Part shown: piece after piece, positions 19,025 to 31,600 of the stretch | How the letters are laid out: every line of letters starts with the position of its first letter | How positions within the stretch are numbered: the stretch's first letter is position 1 | Source of the DNA: Aradus depressus | Taxonomy: Eukaryota > Arthropoda > Insecta > Hemiptera > Aradidae | Assembly (NCBI GenBank): GCA_963662175.1 | Contig: OY759223.1 | Coordinates: forward strand, 17,895,460 to 17,959,459 | Length of the DNA: 64,000 nucleotides | Direction: 5' to 3' | The notes under the pieces: model-generated | The model's database searches: none | Told to the model about the DNA's origin: nothing | What the model saw: the letters and a program-made list of their open reading frames with translations, nothing else | Program-made: the position numbers and the translations under genes

Positions 19025-19265
19025 AGCTTGAGCTCACGGCCTCGGAACCCGGCCGAGGTCAGCTTATTTTATCTGGGAGGTAAAAAACATTGAGCACGCC
19101 ATCCTTCGGATAGGTTGTTAAGCGATGGTCCCGAGTCTGTACGATGTCAGGTACTCGTTAATGACCCATACCTCATCTCCACCCCAGCGACGAAAGAGCG
19201 CTTGGGTAGGTAGTAGGCGATATAACTTCGTAGTTAAAGCCCGGGCATGAGTCACAATAACTATA
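19025..19265 (+). repeat. SINE family 1, head truncated
   Basis: Starts at gcttgagctcacggcctcgg and ends at catgagtcacaataac, with a small internal deletion (the segment with aaatttagggtagg is missing). Confidence 0.85.
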
Positions 19266-19529
19266 GGTTCAATTGCATTGGTTTTATTGAATAAATGTTT
19301 ACTCTCAAAAAAAAAAATTAGCAGTCTTACTTTTTTTATTGTTCAAAAATATATTTCTTTACATTGTCAAATAATTTCGATATTTAAGTTCTGGAAAGAA
19401 CGAAAATTTACATCAATTTTACATATCGTTACCTACTTAAAGCAACATTTGGAAACAATTTTATACATACCAAATAAATAAGAAAATATTTACATAATTT
19501 TTACCGTTTAATATTGTCACAATAAAATG

Positions 19530-19638
19530 TTACTTCTGACTTTGGTTAAAATAGAGAGAGAGCAGCATACTGAGAAATGTTAAAATTGTTGGTGCAACGG
19601 CAGATCCACTTCCAGTCAACATTTCAACTTTAGTTTGC
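19530..19638 (-). CDS. Sod3: Sod3 optional last exon: hydrophobic C-terminal tail
   Basis: On the minus strand an acceptor (ctgttttcag) is followed by 109 nt that continue the SOD frame exactly. The first G completes the Leu codon split as CT|G, then come 35 residues and TAA at 19532-19530. The tail reads [16 protein letters not shown], then [14 protein letters not shown] and NQSQK: a small-residue site (GSGSA) followed by an 18-residue apolar stretch, as in GPI-anchor signals or a single membrane anchor. Its other frames have early stops. This is inference from phase, splice sites and peptide character. I recall that isoforms of insect extracellular SOD differing at the C-terminus have been described in Drosophila. 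Confidence 0.7.
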
Positions 19639-22600
19639 CTGAAAACAGATAAGTAACTATGTTAACTATATAATCTTGTGGCATCTCGTTGAAAAGCTTG
19701 TTACAGCTCGCGAAAAGTATTTAATTATATTACTGAAGATTGTGTCAATAGTTATATTTTGAGTAATGACTAAGTTCTGTAGCATGCTCGAATACATTAA
19801 ACGAAGAGATTTATTGCAAGTGTTTTTATAATGGAAACCGATTAAGAAAGTAAAGATTTTTTTAGTTCCGCAGCCATACAAAGTATAGGGGCTGTTATGT
19901 AATCGGCCAAAAATTCGAGGCGGAATTTCATGTTTCCAAAAAATAAAAAAAGTTCTGTGTGTGTGAACACGATAACTCCCGATGGAATGAATGTATCGAC
20001 ACGATATTGTATATGTGTATCCAGAACTCTCTACGGAAGACACATATTAATTTTCATCGAAATCAGCCGAAAGGGAGAGGCTCAACTCAAAAATCCCAAC
20101 AACTGCCAACGTAATCAATGTATCGAAATGAAATTTAGAATGAGGATTCAGAAGGCGCTGGTAGCTCAGTGGTATGCGTGCTTGTCTTCCGAGTTCAAGA
20201 TAATGGTCGAAACCCGAGGCCCTTAGTTTATTTTATCTGGGAGGTAAAATAAACTTAAGCACGCCGTCCTTCAGATGGGAGGCTAAGAGATGGTTCCGAG
20301 TCTGTACGATGTCAGGCACTCGTTAAAGACCCCTACCCTAGGTGAATAAAAATTTAGGGTAGGCAAAATTTAGGACTCCCATAGTAGAGTCGGGCTCCTC
20401 TCCACCAGAGTGACGAAAGAGCGCTCTGGTAGTAGGCGATATGATCTCGTATTTAAAGCCCGGGCATGAGTCATAAAACCTAACCTAATCATTAGCCACC
20501 ATGTAAGTCAGATATTGAATTTTAGCCCAAACGGTCGATTGGTTTCTGAGAAAAAGCGAAATAATTGATTACTTTGTCCTGGGGAAGTACACAACTGGTG
20601 ATTCACCGTAGACCTTTTTTTTTAGGTCTTTAGCTGCCAATTTGAAGTTTATGATTCATTTCGTTCAAACAAAATCACTGATTGGCATTATAAAATGGAT
20701 GATGTGTTCTATAGGACCCTATAGCTTTCGCTAAGTGTTATAAGCATGAAATTTTGCACCAGTTATAGTGAGCCAGTGTTATTTTGAAAAAATAAATAAA
20801 ATTTTCCCAGCACGAATTAATCAATTAAATTTTCGCTCTTCCTCCAAAACCAATCGACCGTTTGGACTAAAAATAGTTGACTTACATAGGTATACATTCA
20901 TATAGGTAAGTTTTTTTTTTCGCAAAAATGATATAATATACATTAGATGTTTTTCTTAAACATATTTAAACTTAAGCACGCCGTCCTGTGGATGGGACGT
21001 TAAGCGATATAGAGTTGGGCTCATGTCCACCAGAGCGACGAAAGAGCGCTCTGGTAGTAGGCGATATGACTTCGTAGTTAAAGCCCGGGCTTGAGTCATA
21101 ATACTATTTAAAATTCAAACTCTAAAATTATTTTTTTAATCAGTAAGGCATATCCTTTATTACATTTACGACAATACTTTATTATTATTGTTACTACAAT
21201 TGTTATTATGCAGAAAAATATATTTTTTATAATATAAATTTTCACTTTTTGTAGAATAATTAAGAAATTGTATTCGTGAATCAAGTAAATTTTACTGTGC
21301 AAATCGGTTTATATATTTTCCTATCCGTTGTGTAAAAAGTACGAATTTACCCGAATTTCGAATAACATACATTCATAACATCGGCAGTTATTGGGATTTT
21401 TGATTTGACCGATTCCGCTGAAAATGAATAGTTGTTGTCCTTAGAGAGTTTTTGATACACATATAAAATTTCGTGACGATACATTCCATTATCGTGTTCA
21501 AAAACACACGACACACAGACAGACTTTTTTAATTTTTGAATCGTGTCGGAAAAGATTAAATTCCATTGAAAACTCCGCTTCGAATTTTCGACCAATTTCC
21601 CCTATACTTCGAATAGCTCGATATAGAAGATATGAACGGAGTTTACCAGCTCGAAAGGAATTGTGCAGTTGGGAATATATGAATATATAATGGTATTGTC
21701 CATATTAGGGTTTTAAATTTACACGAAATTTCGTGTCAATACTTCATCACAACTGCAATTATTGCAGTATTGTTGTTGAAACATCCGCCCCCTAATCTCC
21801 CCCCTTCTTTAAGGCCGATTTGACAACATCATCCTACCGGGAGCTATCATGTTCACACAGACACAAAAGGAGATCGACTCAAACTTTAGTCGACTCAGTG
21901 ATTTTCCTAATAGAAAATAAAAGCTTGTATTTTGAATGGAATGGTATATACACTGTAGATGAGAGATAAGTAGATCCCATAATTTTGATTATGCTTTAAG
22001 CCTTTTTTATATTCTACAATATACAAAATGAGGCAGCCCTTGTTTAACTTCATGTTATTCTAGCAACACATTTACGAAGAATATTTTTAATTATTCATAA
22101 AAAGGAATTTTGGAATAATTTTTTATTTAAATAATAAGAAATCTGTATATTTTTCATAATACTTTTTATTGATAAATATTACAATAATACAATTCTGTAT
22201 CTCAGAGAGTATATTATGTTCATTTTCCTTAACTTTAAGGAAACAAGGCTTTTATACAACTTTGATTCAATGAAAAAAGCACACATAAACTGTTCAAAAA
22301 TTACAGTGTGGTAGTACAAAATTCGCACGTTCGAAGTGAAACCTCTTTTGTTTGTTAGCATTATGCCTTAAATTTACTAGGTTTATTTTTTTTTTTTCAT
22401 AATTGAAGGTGCATATAGAATGTATCGGTAAAAGATATAATTGAATTATAAGAATTAATTTATAAAATTTAAGAAAGCAATTTTTTTACAATTCTCAAAG
22501 TATCTTTTATCTATTCTATTTACATATTTTCGTTATTATTACTTTTTATGTGTCATTTCGTTTATTATCAGTTACAGCGTGTACAGGGTCTTACGAGTAT

Positions 22601-25600
22601 AAACATTTAACATATCCCGTTGTGCGTCACTTCCGTTGTACGTTATTGTAGCTCGGGTTTCGTGACGTTGCGTTAATTTAAAAGAAGTTTCACTTCGAAA
22701 AGAATTATGTTTTTTATTTATTTGTTTTTTGAATAAATAATTACGATAGATTCAAAATCACAAAATTGTACACATAATATTCTCTTTGAGGTGATCGATT
22801 AATTAAGACATGAATATAAAAAATGCATATACCATAAAAGTACATAATACAAAATTATTATTAATAAAGCTATATAAATATAATTAATTAATGTATTTTA
22901 ATTATTAGTGAGTATTTTGTTTAGAGTATTCAGGTACATTATGAAGTGAATAGGGTGAACCCCAGTAGATAGCCAGTCGCTAGTAAACAAACAAACGTTT
23001 GACGTTATGTAATCGATCAGAAATTCGACGTTGAGTTTTCAACGGAATTTTATTGTTTTCCAACATCAAATCAAAAAAATTGAAGAAAAACATTAAGGCG
23101 TAGTCAAGGTCCACACCGTAGATTTTCCGTGAAAACGTCGGGATAAAATCATTTTTAATTTTCTTTTCGATGCTGCCGTAGCTCTTGCATTTGCTCGGCA
23201 CTAGACTTTTTAAATTCCTTTTGATGCGAGCTTTTCTCTGATTTGCATTTTCTATAATTCCGCGCATATTTACGATTCATATGAGACGACGATTTTTTTT
23301 CCAATTTAATACCGATTTTTACATATATTTCGGCGAATATTTTTATTGTTTCACTTTGAGTCCTAGTAGTGCTCCTCAAGCTCTTTACAATGACACGCGA
23401 ATCAACGTCCTATCTAAACGCGTTATCACGCTACACTAATTTCTAATTTTACACAACGCTAATTCGCAACAATCATCTGCCGGCGCCCACACTAGCTCGA
23501 TAACGTTACAGGCAAAACAAACACGTACAGACATGCTCTATACATTGTGACCTCAACCGTTGTTATCGCATTATTAGTCTCGTAGTTATTAGCGATTGAA
23601 ATCTGACGGTATTTTGTAACACAAGAAAGTTTGACCGGCTATCACTGTGCTTAACGAGCGAATAGATGTTTTCTCGTCTAAAACAATTCTTGTCTGACTG
23701 TGTGTGTGTCTGTGAACTTCATAACTCCCGATAGAAGGAATGAATCAACACTACATTTTATACATGTATGTATCCAGACATCTATTAATTTTCAGCCAAG
23801 GTCAAAGGGAAAGAGGATTTGGAGGGGGACTCAAAAATCCTATTAACAGTCGATATAGCGAAGTCCCTGAGTAAGACACCTATTAATTTTCAGCCAAATA
23901 TACAAATACGCTGCCGATGATACACCGATTTATTTTTAATTTTTTTTTTTATACTAGAAGAAGGAAATAAAAAAAAATAAAGAACTTGTTTAACATTTCT
24001 ATTGTTTAACTTCAAAAAAATAAATATCGCTAACCCGCAAGAAAAGTGACACAACTCGGAAGAACTAAATTTTACAGGAGAGGCAAAAGAACATTTACCT
24101 TTTTTTCAGCTTCTTGTAAAACTATTTCATTTTGATCCAAATACATCTCTAAATGCACGAACGTAAGCATAAATTTCTTAAGAATGATGACGAAGAGGTG
24201 ATAGGCAGAACTTATTATATTTAACAACACCAAAAATTTGATTACATTTTGAGTTGTGACATTTTTATTGTGGCACAGACGATAAAGTTCTAGACACCTC
24301 TCAAAATAGTACATGCAGAAATGTCGATTTACTTCCATAAAAACTGTCTTAATTCGAGATGTGACGCGCGAATCATAGAAACTATCCGACTACAAACAAG
24401 AACACTGTCACAATTCTAAATGTGTCACTTTTCTTGATGCACTCAGCAACTAACTCTTGTGAAGGTCACCACTGTACCGGCAAAGTGACACATCGCTCTC
24501 AGTCTAGTGGTCTTCCGTGTAACTAAGCTTCTGACACTTTTCCTGTAGCAAGACATGACTAAACCAATCCTATTTGTGAAATAATACGAAAATTGAAATT
24601 TTTTTGAGTTGTGTCACTTTTCTTGTGGGTCAGCGATATAGTGTACCGGTTTCTGCTTACGCCATATATCAACAAAAAGTTCAAATGTAACTGCTGAACT
24701 TAATGATGATGATGGCTTAAACCGAAACCGGTTCACTTTTTGTATATATTTTTGTGAAATTAGACAATATAAATGTTAAAAAAGTTCTTTGTTTTTATTT
24801 ATCTCATTTGTTTTTTGATCGCAGAAATGTAATTCATTATTTTTTCTATGCCATTATATTCGGAGTCAAATTATTATAGTAGGTACTTATTTCGTAACTA
24901 AGATTTGCCCCTTTTGCTATAAACCGTATATATAGCTCATATAAACCTGTTTATATATAATTTAGACTAACCCCTATAATGATTAAATGAATAAGTTTGT
25001 AGATATAAGTAAATAAATGAATGTTTACAGTGTGCCAATGACGCCGCATGCGATCCGGGTGCCTGCATGTCCAGTTGTCAGACTGTCCGAATGGCCGCCC
25101 TTGCCAAGGTCGTCTGGGTCCGAATGTACCACAACTGCTCGTCCAATTACTGAGGTGGGTCCAGTCAACTTGACAAGATGGTCCGTTATTGAGATGGCTG
25201 CCACCCCGCTCTGGTCGGCAAGGATGTTCCCCAGATCGCCCACGTGACGATGTTGATCCGCTGGATCTCCATGACTCTCCTAAAAACACAAAAAAAAAAC
25301 ATAATAAATCTTACTTATATAAAACTATTGAAAAAATCTTGAGCATGAGACGTTAAGGAATGGTCCCGAGCCTGTGAGATGTCAGGTACTCGTTATAGAC
25401 TGCTGCCCTAGGTGAATAAACTTAGGTATTGAAAATTTAGATCTCTCATAGTAGAGTCAGACTGTAAATTTTGTAAAACTGTGTAAATTTAAATATATAA
25501 TCTCTATCACGCCTATCAAAAATAAAATATCGATATTTTGTATCAGAAAATATCACGATATCGATACATCGGTTAGTCAGTTATAAGATAATATCGAGAC

Positions 25601-28600
25601 GGATAAATCGATTTACAAGTGTAGTATCGATGAAAGATTTAAACATTTTGTTGAATATCTAAAATTTAAAATAAAATGAAAAAATAAAAATAATTATGAT
25701 TTATTAATTTTAGTTAGTAATTGTGGTACATGCCCGAGGTATAACTACGAGGTCCATATCGCCTACTAGCAGAGCGATAAAAGAGCGCTTGTACAGTGGA
25801 TTAGCGATTGAATGTACGTCGTTAATTGAGTGAGAATGAGAGTAGTTGGCGCGAGTAAATCAGCTATTTTTAAAAACTTTGTCTATTAACCTTTTACTCG
25901 GGGCCATGGTGGCCGTGCGGGCTAGAGCGCAGGTATTTGGTTGCATGGTCTCACCATGGTTTGCGGGTTCGAATCCCGTCCGGGAGATAGTTTTATTTCG
26001 TATATAGTAATGGATGTAGTAAATATGTAAGTATAATACCGATATTAGAGACATGGCTAATAAGATGAATAAAAATAAAAACAAATAAAAAGTTTTAAAT
26101 ACAATTAGTTATTGTGACTCAGGCTCGGGCTCGAACTACGAGTTAACGAGTTTAACGAGTACCTGACATCGCACAGACTCTAGAAAATCGCTTAAGTTCC
26201 ATCCGAAGGAGGGCGTGCTCAATCCGTGAACTTGAGCTCAGTAAGCAAGCACGTTATCTCTGAGCTACCGGTACCCTTGCTTATTAAGGTGTTTTAACAA
26301 TCGTGTTACGTAGACAAAGTTTCAATCTTGAAGAAAGGAAAAACACTCAGGGACCTTGAAGCTGGTATTATTAAAGATCTACAACCTCAAATAATACTAG
26401 CCAACCTAAAAAAGGAGACTTGCTGTCAATGGTAGAATTTTGGTCAAAACAAGAATATAAAGACTTTTATAATAATATCTGTAAATAATATTGAAATAAT
26501 TTTAATGTAATCAAAAAAATTAATAAAATAGTTTTATTGACATTCTTTTAGAACAAAAGCCTCTCCTTTTGGAGGTTTTGAGTCTACTGCTCTTTCAACA
26601 GAAGAAATCAGAAAAGAATTGTTCCTAAATTAAATTATTTCTTAAGTAAAATTGTTACTTCTTGATTAAAAATAAAATAAAAATAAAACAAAAGCAAAAA
26701 GTAAAAGTGTAAGTGAAAGTGTAAAAAAGCTGGTATTATTAAAGACGTACAACCTCAAATAATATTATCCAACCTAAAAAAAGAGACTTTCAATGGTAGA
26801 ATTTTGGTCAAAACAAGAATATAAAGACTTTTATAATAATATCTGTAAATAATATTTAAATAATTTTATTCTAATAATATATATATTTTTTTTTTTTTTT
26901 TTTTTTTTTTTCTTTTGGCTTTATGAACGGTGCATATTAGCCATGTCAATGTGTTATGTATAATTATTTAAGACATCCATGGCCCCGGGAGGGAGTTCTA
27001 TCTACGAAATAAAACTCACTCCCGGACGGGATTCGAACCCGCAAACCATAATATATTTAAAAGTTAGTATAACTACGTAAGTTTGGTCAATATTTGCTTT
27101 TTAATACAATCATTTGCTAATTTTATTTCAGTTTATTTTTTGCCCTGTAACCTTATATTTATTAATAATAATAATATTATAAAATAAATAATTTATTTAG
27201 GTAATATGGTTAGCGATTGTCTATGAAAAATATCAATAAATGTGTGATGACATTAGCACGTTATAGTAAAAATGGTTATGCACTAAGCCCAATTAAAAAA
27301 AAAAGACTTGTTCATGCACTTGGCCCTTTTCTACTCTGATCAATTTTAACTTCTTATAAAAACTTTAATAAAGCATCGTTTAGTCAGATACTCTTAATAA
27401 TATTCTTATTAAACTATTTCCAACCCATCTCAATTGTTTTAATGATAGGTATTATTAACAATAATTATATAGAAATATTTATTTACAATAATTAGATATG
27501 TTCATTTTGACACTTAGCAAGTTTAAAACTTTCCATTCTCAATTGTTACGATTCATATGAAATTCAATTATTCTTTATCTCAGACGAAGATTAGATTTAA
27601 TGTGAAAATTGTTGCGCAGCAGTTTAACTAACAAATGGACAGATGATTTGGTATGAAAGTGCTAATTCGTGAAAACCTGTTAAAAGGTGAAAATCACCCG
27701 TCTCAAATAGGACTAAGCAGGAAATCCTCTTGTTAAGCTTCATTAGGACACATGAGAACTTAGGTAGGGGCGGTCTATTAACGACTATTTTAGCAGGCTG
27801 CTTAGACGGGGTACAGTCTGGGAAAAACAACACAATCTATAACAGACCAACTTTATCAAATAGTTGTAACTATCAAGTCGTCCCATAAGTAAATCAATTA
27901 TTCAGTTTATTTTATCGGGGACGTTAAGCACACCATCCTTCGGACGTCGTTGTGAGGGTCTCGAGCTTGTACGATATCAGTACCTACTCGTTGAAGACCT
28001 TTATCCTAGGTGAATAAAAATTTAGGGTAAGCAAATTTAGGACTCCCATAGTAGAGTCGGGCTGTTGTCCACCAATGACGAATGAGCGCTCTGGTAGTAG
28101 GCGATATGAAAACGTAGTTAAAGTCCAGGCAGAACCATAATAACAAGGGCGCCGGTAGCTCAGTGGTATGCGTGCTTGACTTCTGAACTCAAGGTTGTGG
28201 GTTCGTAGCCCGACCGAGAGGCCCTTAGTTTATTTTCTAAGTTGAGAAACGCGGACATATTGTGGAAACTTGTAATAAATAGATAAAACAAACTTATTTT
28301 TGAAATATTGTCTATTCCACTAAAGATATATATACATATATAACTACCGGTTTCGGCTTTATACCATCGTCAGGTCTAGTTATGAACTAAGTCAGTTTGC
28401 AGAGAGCGACCCTTCAAATACATCTCAGGTCAAAGGCTATTAAAACTTGGGAGTCCCCCGGCTGTACCGTTAGCTAACTCATGAAATATTTCTTAACAAA
28501 ACCTAGTTCTAAATTTACATAAAACAATGTCACTAGACTAATCGTGGAAAAATAACAAATAAATAAGTACAAATACAAGTAAATAATAAAAATAGAAATA

Positions 28601-31600
28601 AAATTAATAATAATGTTAAGATTTAGATAACTTGAAACATATATGTGGAACCAAATATTAATAACAGATAATACAAACATATAAGTATGTGGAAACAGAA
28701 CTGGTTTAGGCTGTTAACAAAGGGGAATAGTTGAAATAAATTTGGTCATTCATACAAATGTTCCTTTTGTTAGCTTTATTTATTTCTAATTGCTCTAAGC
28801 TATTAAGTAGCCTGCTTTTTGGGCAATAATGGAGATATTTGATGCCTGTAGATGGGTCGAAAGTGTGGCTATTGTCAATTATAAGGGTCGCGAATGTAGA
28901 ACGGTTTCCTCGGTTCTTTATTTCGGCCGTGTGTTCTTTAATTCTTTCCCTAAAACGACGTCCTGTCTGTCCAATGTATAATTGACTGCACGTCGCACAC
29001 TCTAGACTATAAACACCGCTTTTATTTTCAATATCTGTTTTGTCCCTACCTCTCTCTAGGCACTGGCTTATGGGATTGATAGTTTTAAACCCGATATTGA
29101 AACCTTCTTTTTTCAACTCTTTACCTATTTTTTCTGAAATTTTTCCGTGGTAAGTTAAGCTGACCCATTTATTATAAACTTTATTTTGTGTTTCTAATTT
29201 GGTCAGTTTGTTCCTAAAATTATGATTTTTGACCTTCTTTTCAATTTTATTTATTGTTTTTTGTGGGTAGCTATTGTTTTTGGCTATTTCCTTAATAATC
29301 TTAAGTTCTTTATCTTTTGATTGTTGGGTCATTGGAATGGAGTAGGCTCTGTGGAACATGGAATAAAAGGCCGCGTATTTGTAACCGTATTTTTAACGGA
29401 ACAGAAAGACAAATTAACTTATTTTTTGACTTTGTCAACAAAGTCCATAACAAAATAAAATTCACGTTGGAAATAGGAGGTCAAACCATAAATTTTCTGG
29501 ACTTGGAGATCAAAATTAATAACAAGAAATTCGAATTTAGCAAAATTTAGGACTCCCACAGTAGAGTCGGGCTCATGTCCACCAGAGTGACGATAGAGCG
29601 CTCTGGTAGTAGGCGATATGACCTCGTAGTTAAAGCCCGGGCATGAGTCATAAAACCTAACCTAACCATAATAACTAACTATAAATCGTTTTATTTTCAA
29701 AGTTAATCTTTAGTAACTGTTCATTTCTTGTTCTTATCTTACTTTTAAATTTTCAAATCCTTTAAAAAAAAATAGTTTTGTTTTCATCCGAAAAATAAAA
29801 CGACTGCCCTTTCCATCTTTTCAGATGAATCCATACTTTGACTAAATGGAAAGTACTGGAGACTCCAGAACAGATAGTTATCTGAAGAGGTTATGACAGG
29901 AGAATATGATGGCTGACTGCTGATGTGAGTGCTCGCGTTGTCCTGGCAAAATAAAAAGCCGTGCCTATTGACCAAAGAACACGTTTGGTTGGGAAGCACC
30001 AACCTCAAAAGGTCAAATTGTTCGCAGTCTTTTGTAATTGTCTGGTTACATTTAAAAAATGTAAAATGGATTTATTTTTAAATCAGATCAACTTACAAAG
30101 TTTCATATAGTTTGCATAAATATAAAATAAAATAATAAATATAATTGATAATTCCTTCCATATTCCACCAAACTGACAATAACACCAATCACGGACGAAG
30201 GCTGCATCCCTCTAGGCTGGGATTAAACCACTGCATCACACTAATGCACCATTCTCCATTAATTTCCACTACTTTTCCAAACATTGACGCTGCATTTTCA
30301 CAATTTTTAAACCCATACCATAACTTTGACAAGTCCACTTCAAAATTTAAACTAAATAGAAAGTCTGCTTCTCTCCCATAGTAGGATGTAACAGTGAGTT
30401 ATTAATCCCATAGCAAATAATGTATACAAATCGTAATCTACAATAATTGATCTGATAAAGTGAACAATAAAGATAATTGGGAAAAACCGACATTATTTAT
30501 GGGATATCTGATAACTTATGTTTCTCATTTTTCGTATATTAGTATGAATATGATTTATAATTAATTAATTTCATTTCCGCAAAAAGTTAAATTTACAACC
30601 TCCAAATTTCACTTATAAAAATTATACTTGACATTTTTTGTAGAGACGTATGTTTTTTAAAATATTGTCTATTTCACAAAATATATATAAAATATGGGAA
30701 TATTTTCGGAATGGCTGCCATCTTCAGCCACGACTTAACAAATACTGAGTATCGAAAAATTGAATCTTACCTAAATGTTCCTTATAAAATTTCCAATCGC
30801 TAATAAGTCCTAAAAGTTGGTGTGAAGTTAAACTTGAGTAGGTTCAACTTCCATGAGGTTGAAAGATGGTGATTTCCCCTCAAGTTTGTGAGAAGTAACT
30901 AAATTTACTTTTCGTTAGTGGCGGTTGTCAAAGTTGTTTTTATATGAATGAGCTCTAAAAAAAAAAAAAAATCGACTACTTACGGTAAAACTAAACATTT
31001 AACATAATTGGGTGTCAAAAAAAATAAATAAAAGACGTCTTCCCACTGTTTTATTTTGACCAGAACAGGTTTTCAACACAACAGCGTCATCATCAGTGGT
31101 TCATCCCACCCACACAGCACACCTTATTTTATAAGGAACATTTAGGTAAAATTCAATTTTTCGATACTTAGTATTTGTTAAGTCGTGGCTGAAGATTGCA
31201 GTAATACCGAAAGTACTCCCGTATTTTGTGAAGTGTATATTTTGTGAAGTAGACAATATTTAACCTTACGTTAGTGGCGCCGCATCTGTGAGATGTGAAG
31301 CCTACTTTTTTTTATGGTTCTACGAAATGATGTTAGATGGAGACTTCTCCTTCCTAACTTCCTCCAACTCTCCGAATGGTGCATATACCACCTCAAACCT
31401 TCACGGGTCTCCGTCGTCACAGGCCAAAACTGCAGATGCACTGCGACCAAAGATGTAAGTTTTTTTATAATTTATGTTTATCTTTAATTTCGTATCAGAT
31501 TGTTTGAGACCTATTAAGTTTTTATTTTTATGTAGGTATTTCAATAATTACCATCTTATAGCTCTTTTCAATATTTCGTCCTACCAGGACATTTTCAAGT

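Larger units (their letters stand above)
28241..29550 (-). mobile_element. Penelope-like element, partly inverted
   Basis: Minus-strand part (28241-29360): the endonuclease-coding region followed by a 3-prime terminal repeat whose minus strand carries CTGACGA, a GG/CC hairpin and GAAACCGGT (28375-28345). Plus-strand part (about 29360-29540): a short piece of the reverse-transcriptase region. This head-to-head arrangement is typical of 5-prime-truncated, inverted PLE insertions. Confidence 0.85.

Noticed and set aside
25017..25247. Plus-strand ORF of 76 codons
   Set aside because: It is the antisense shadow of Sod3 exon 3.
25917..25988. A true tRNA gene
   Set aside because: Box A and B are present, but the sequence continues into a SINE body found twice more in the window and the anticodon arm does not fold convincingly.
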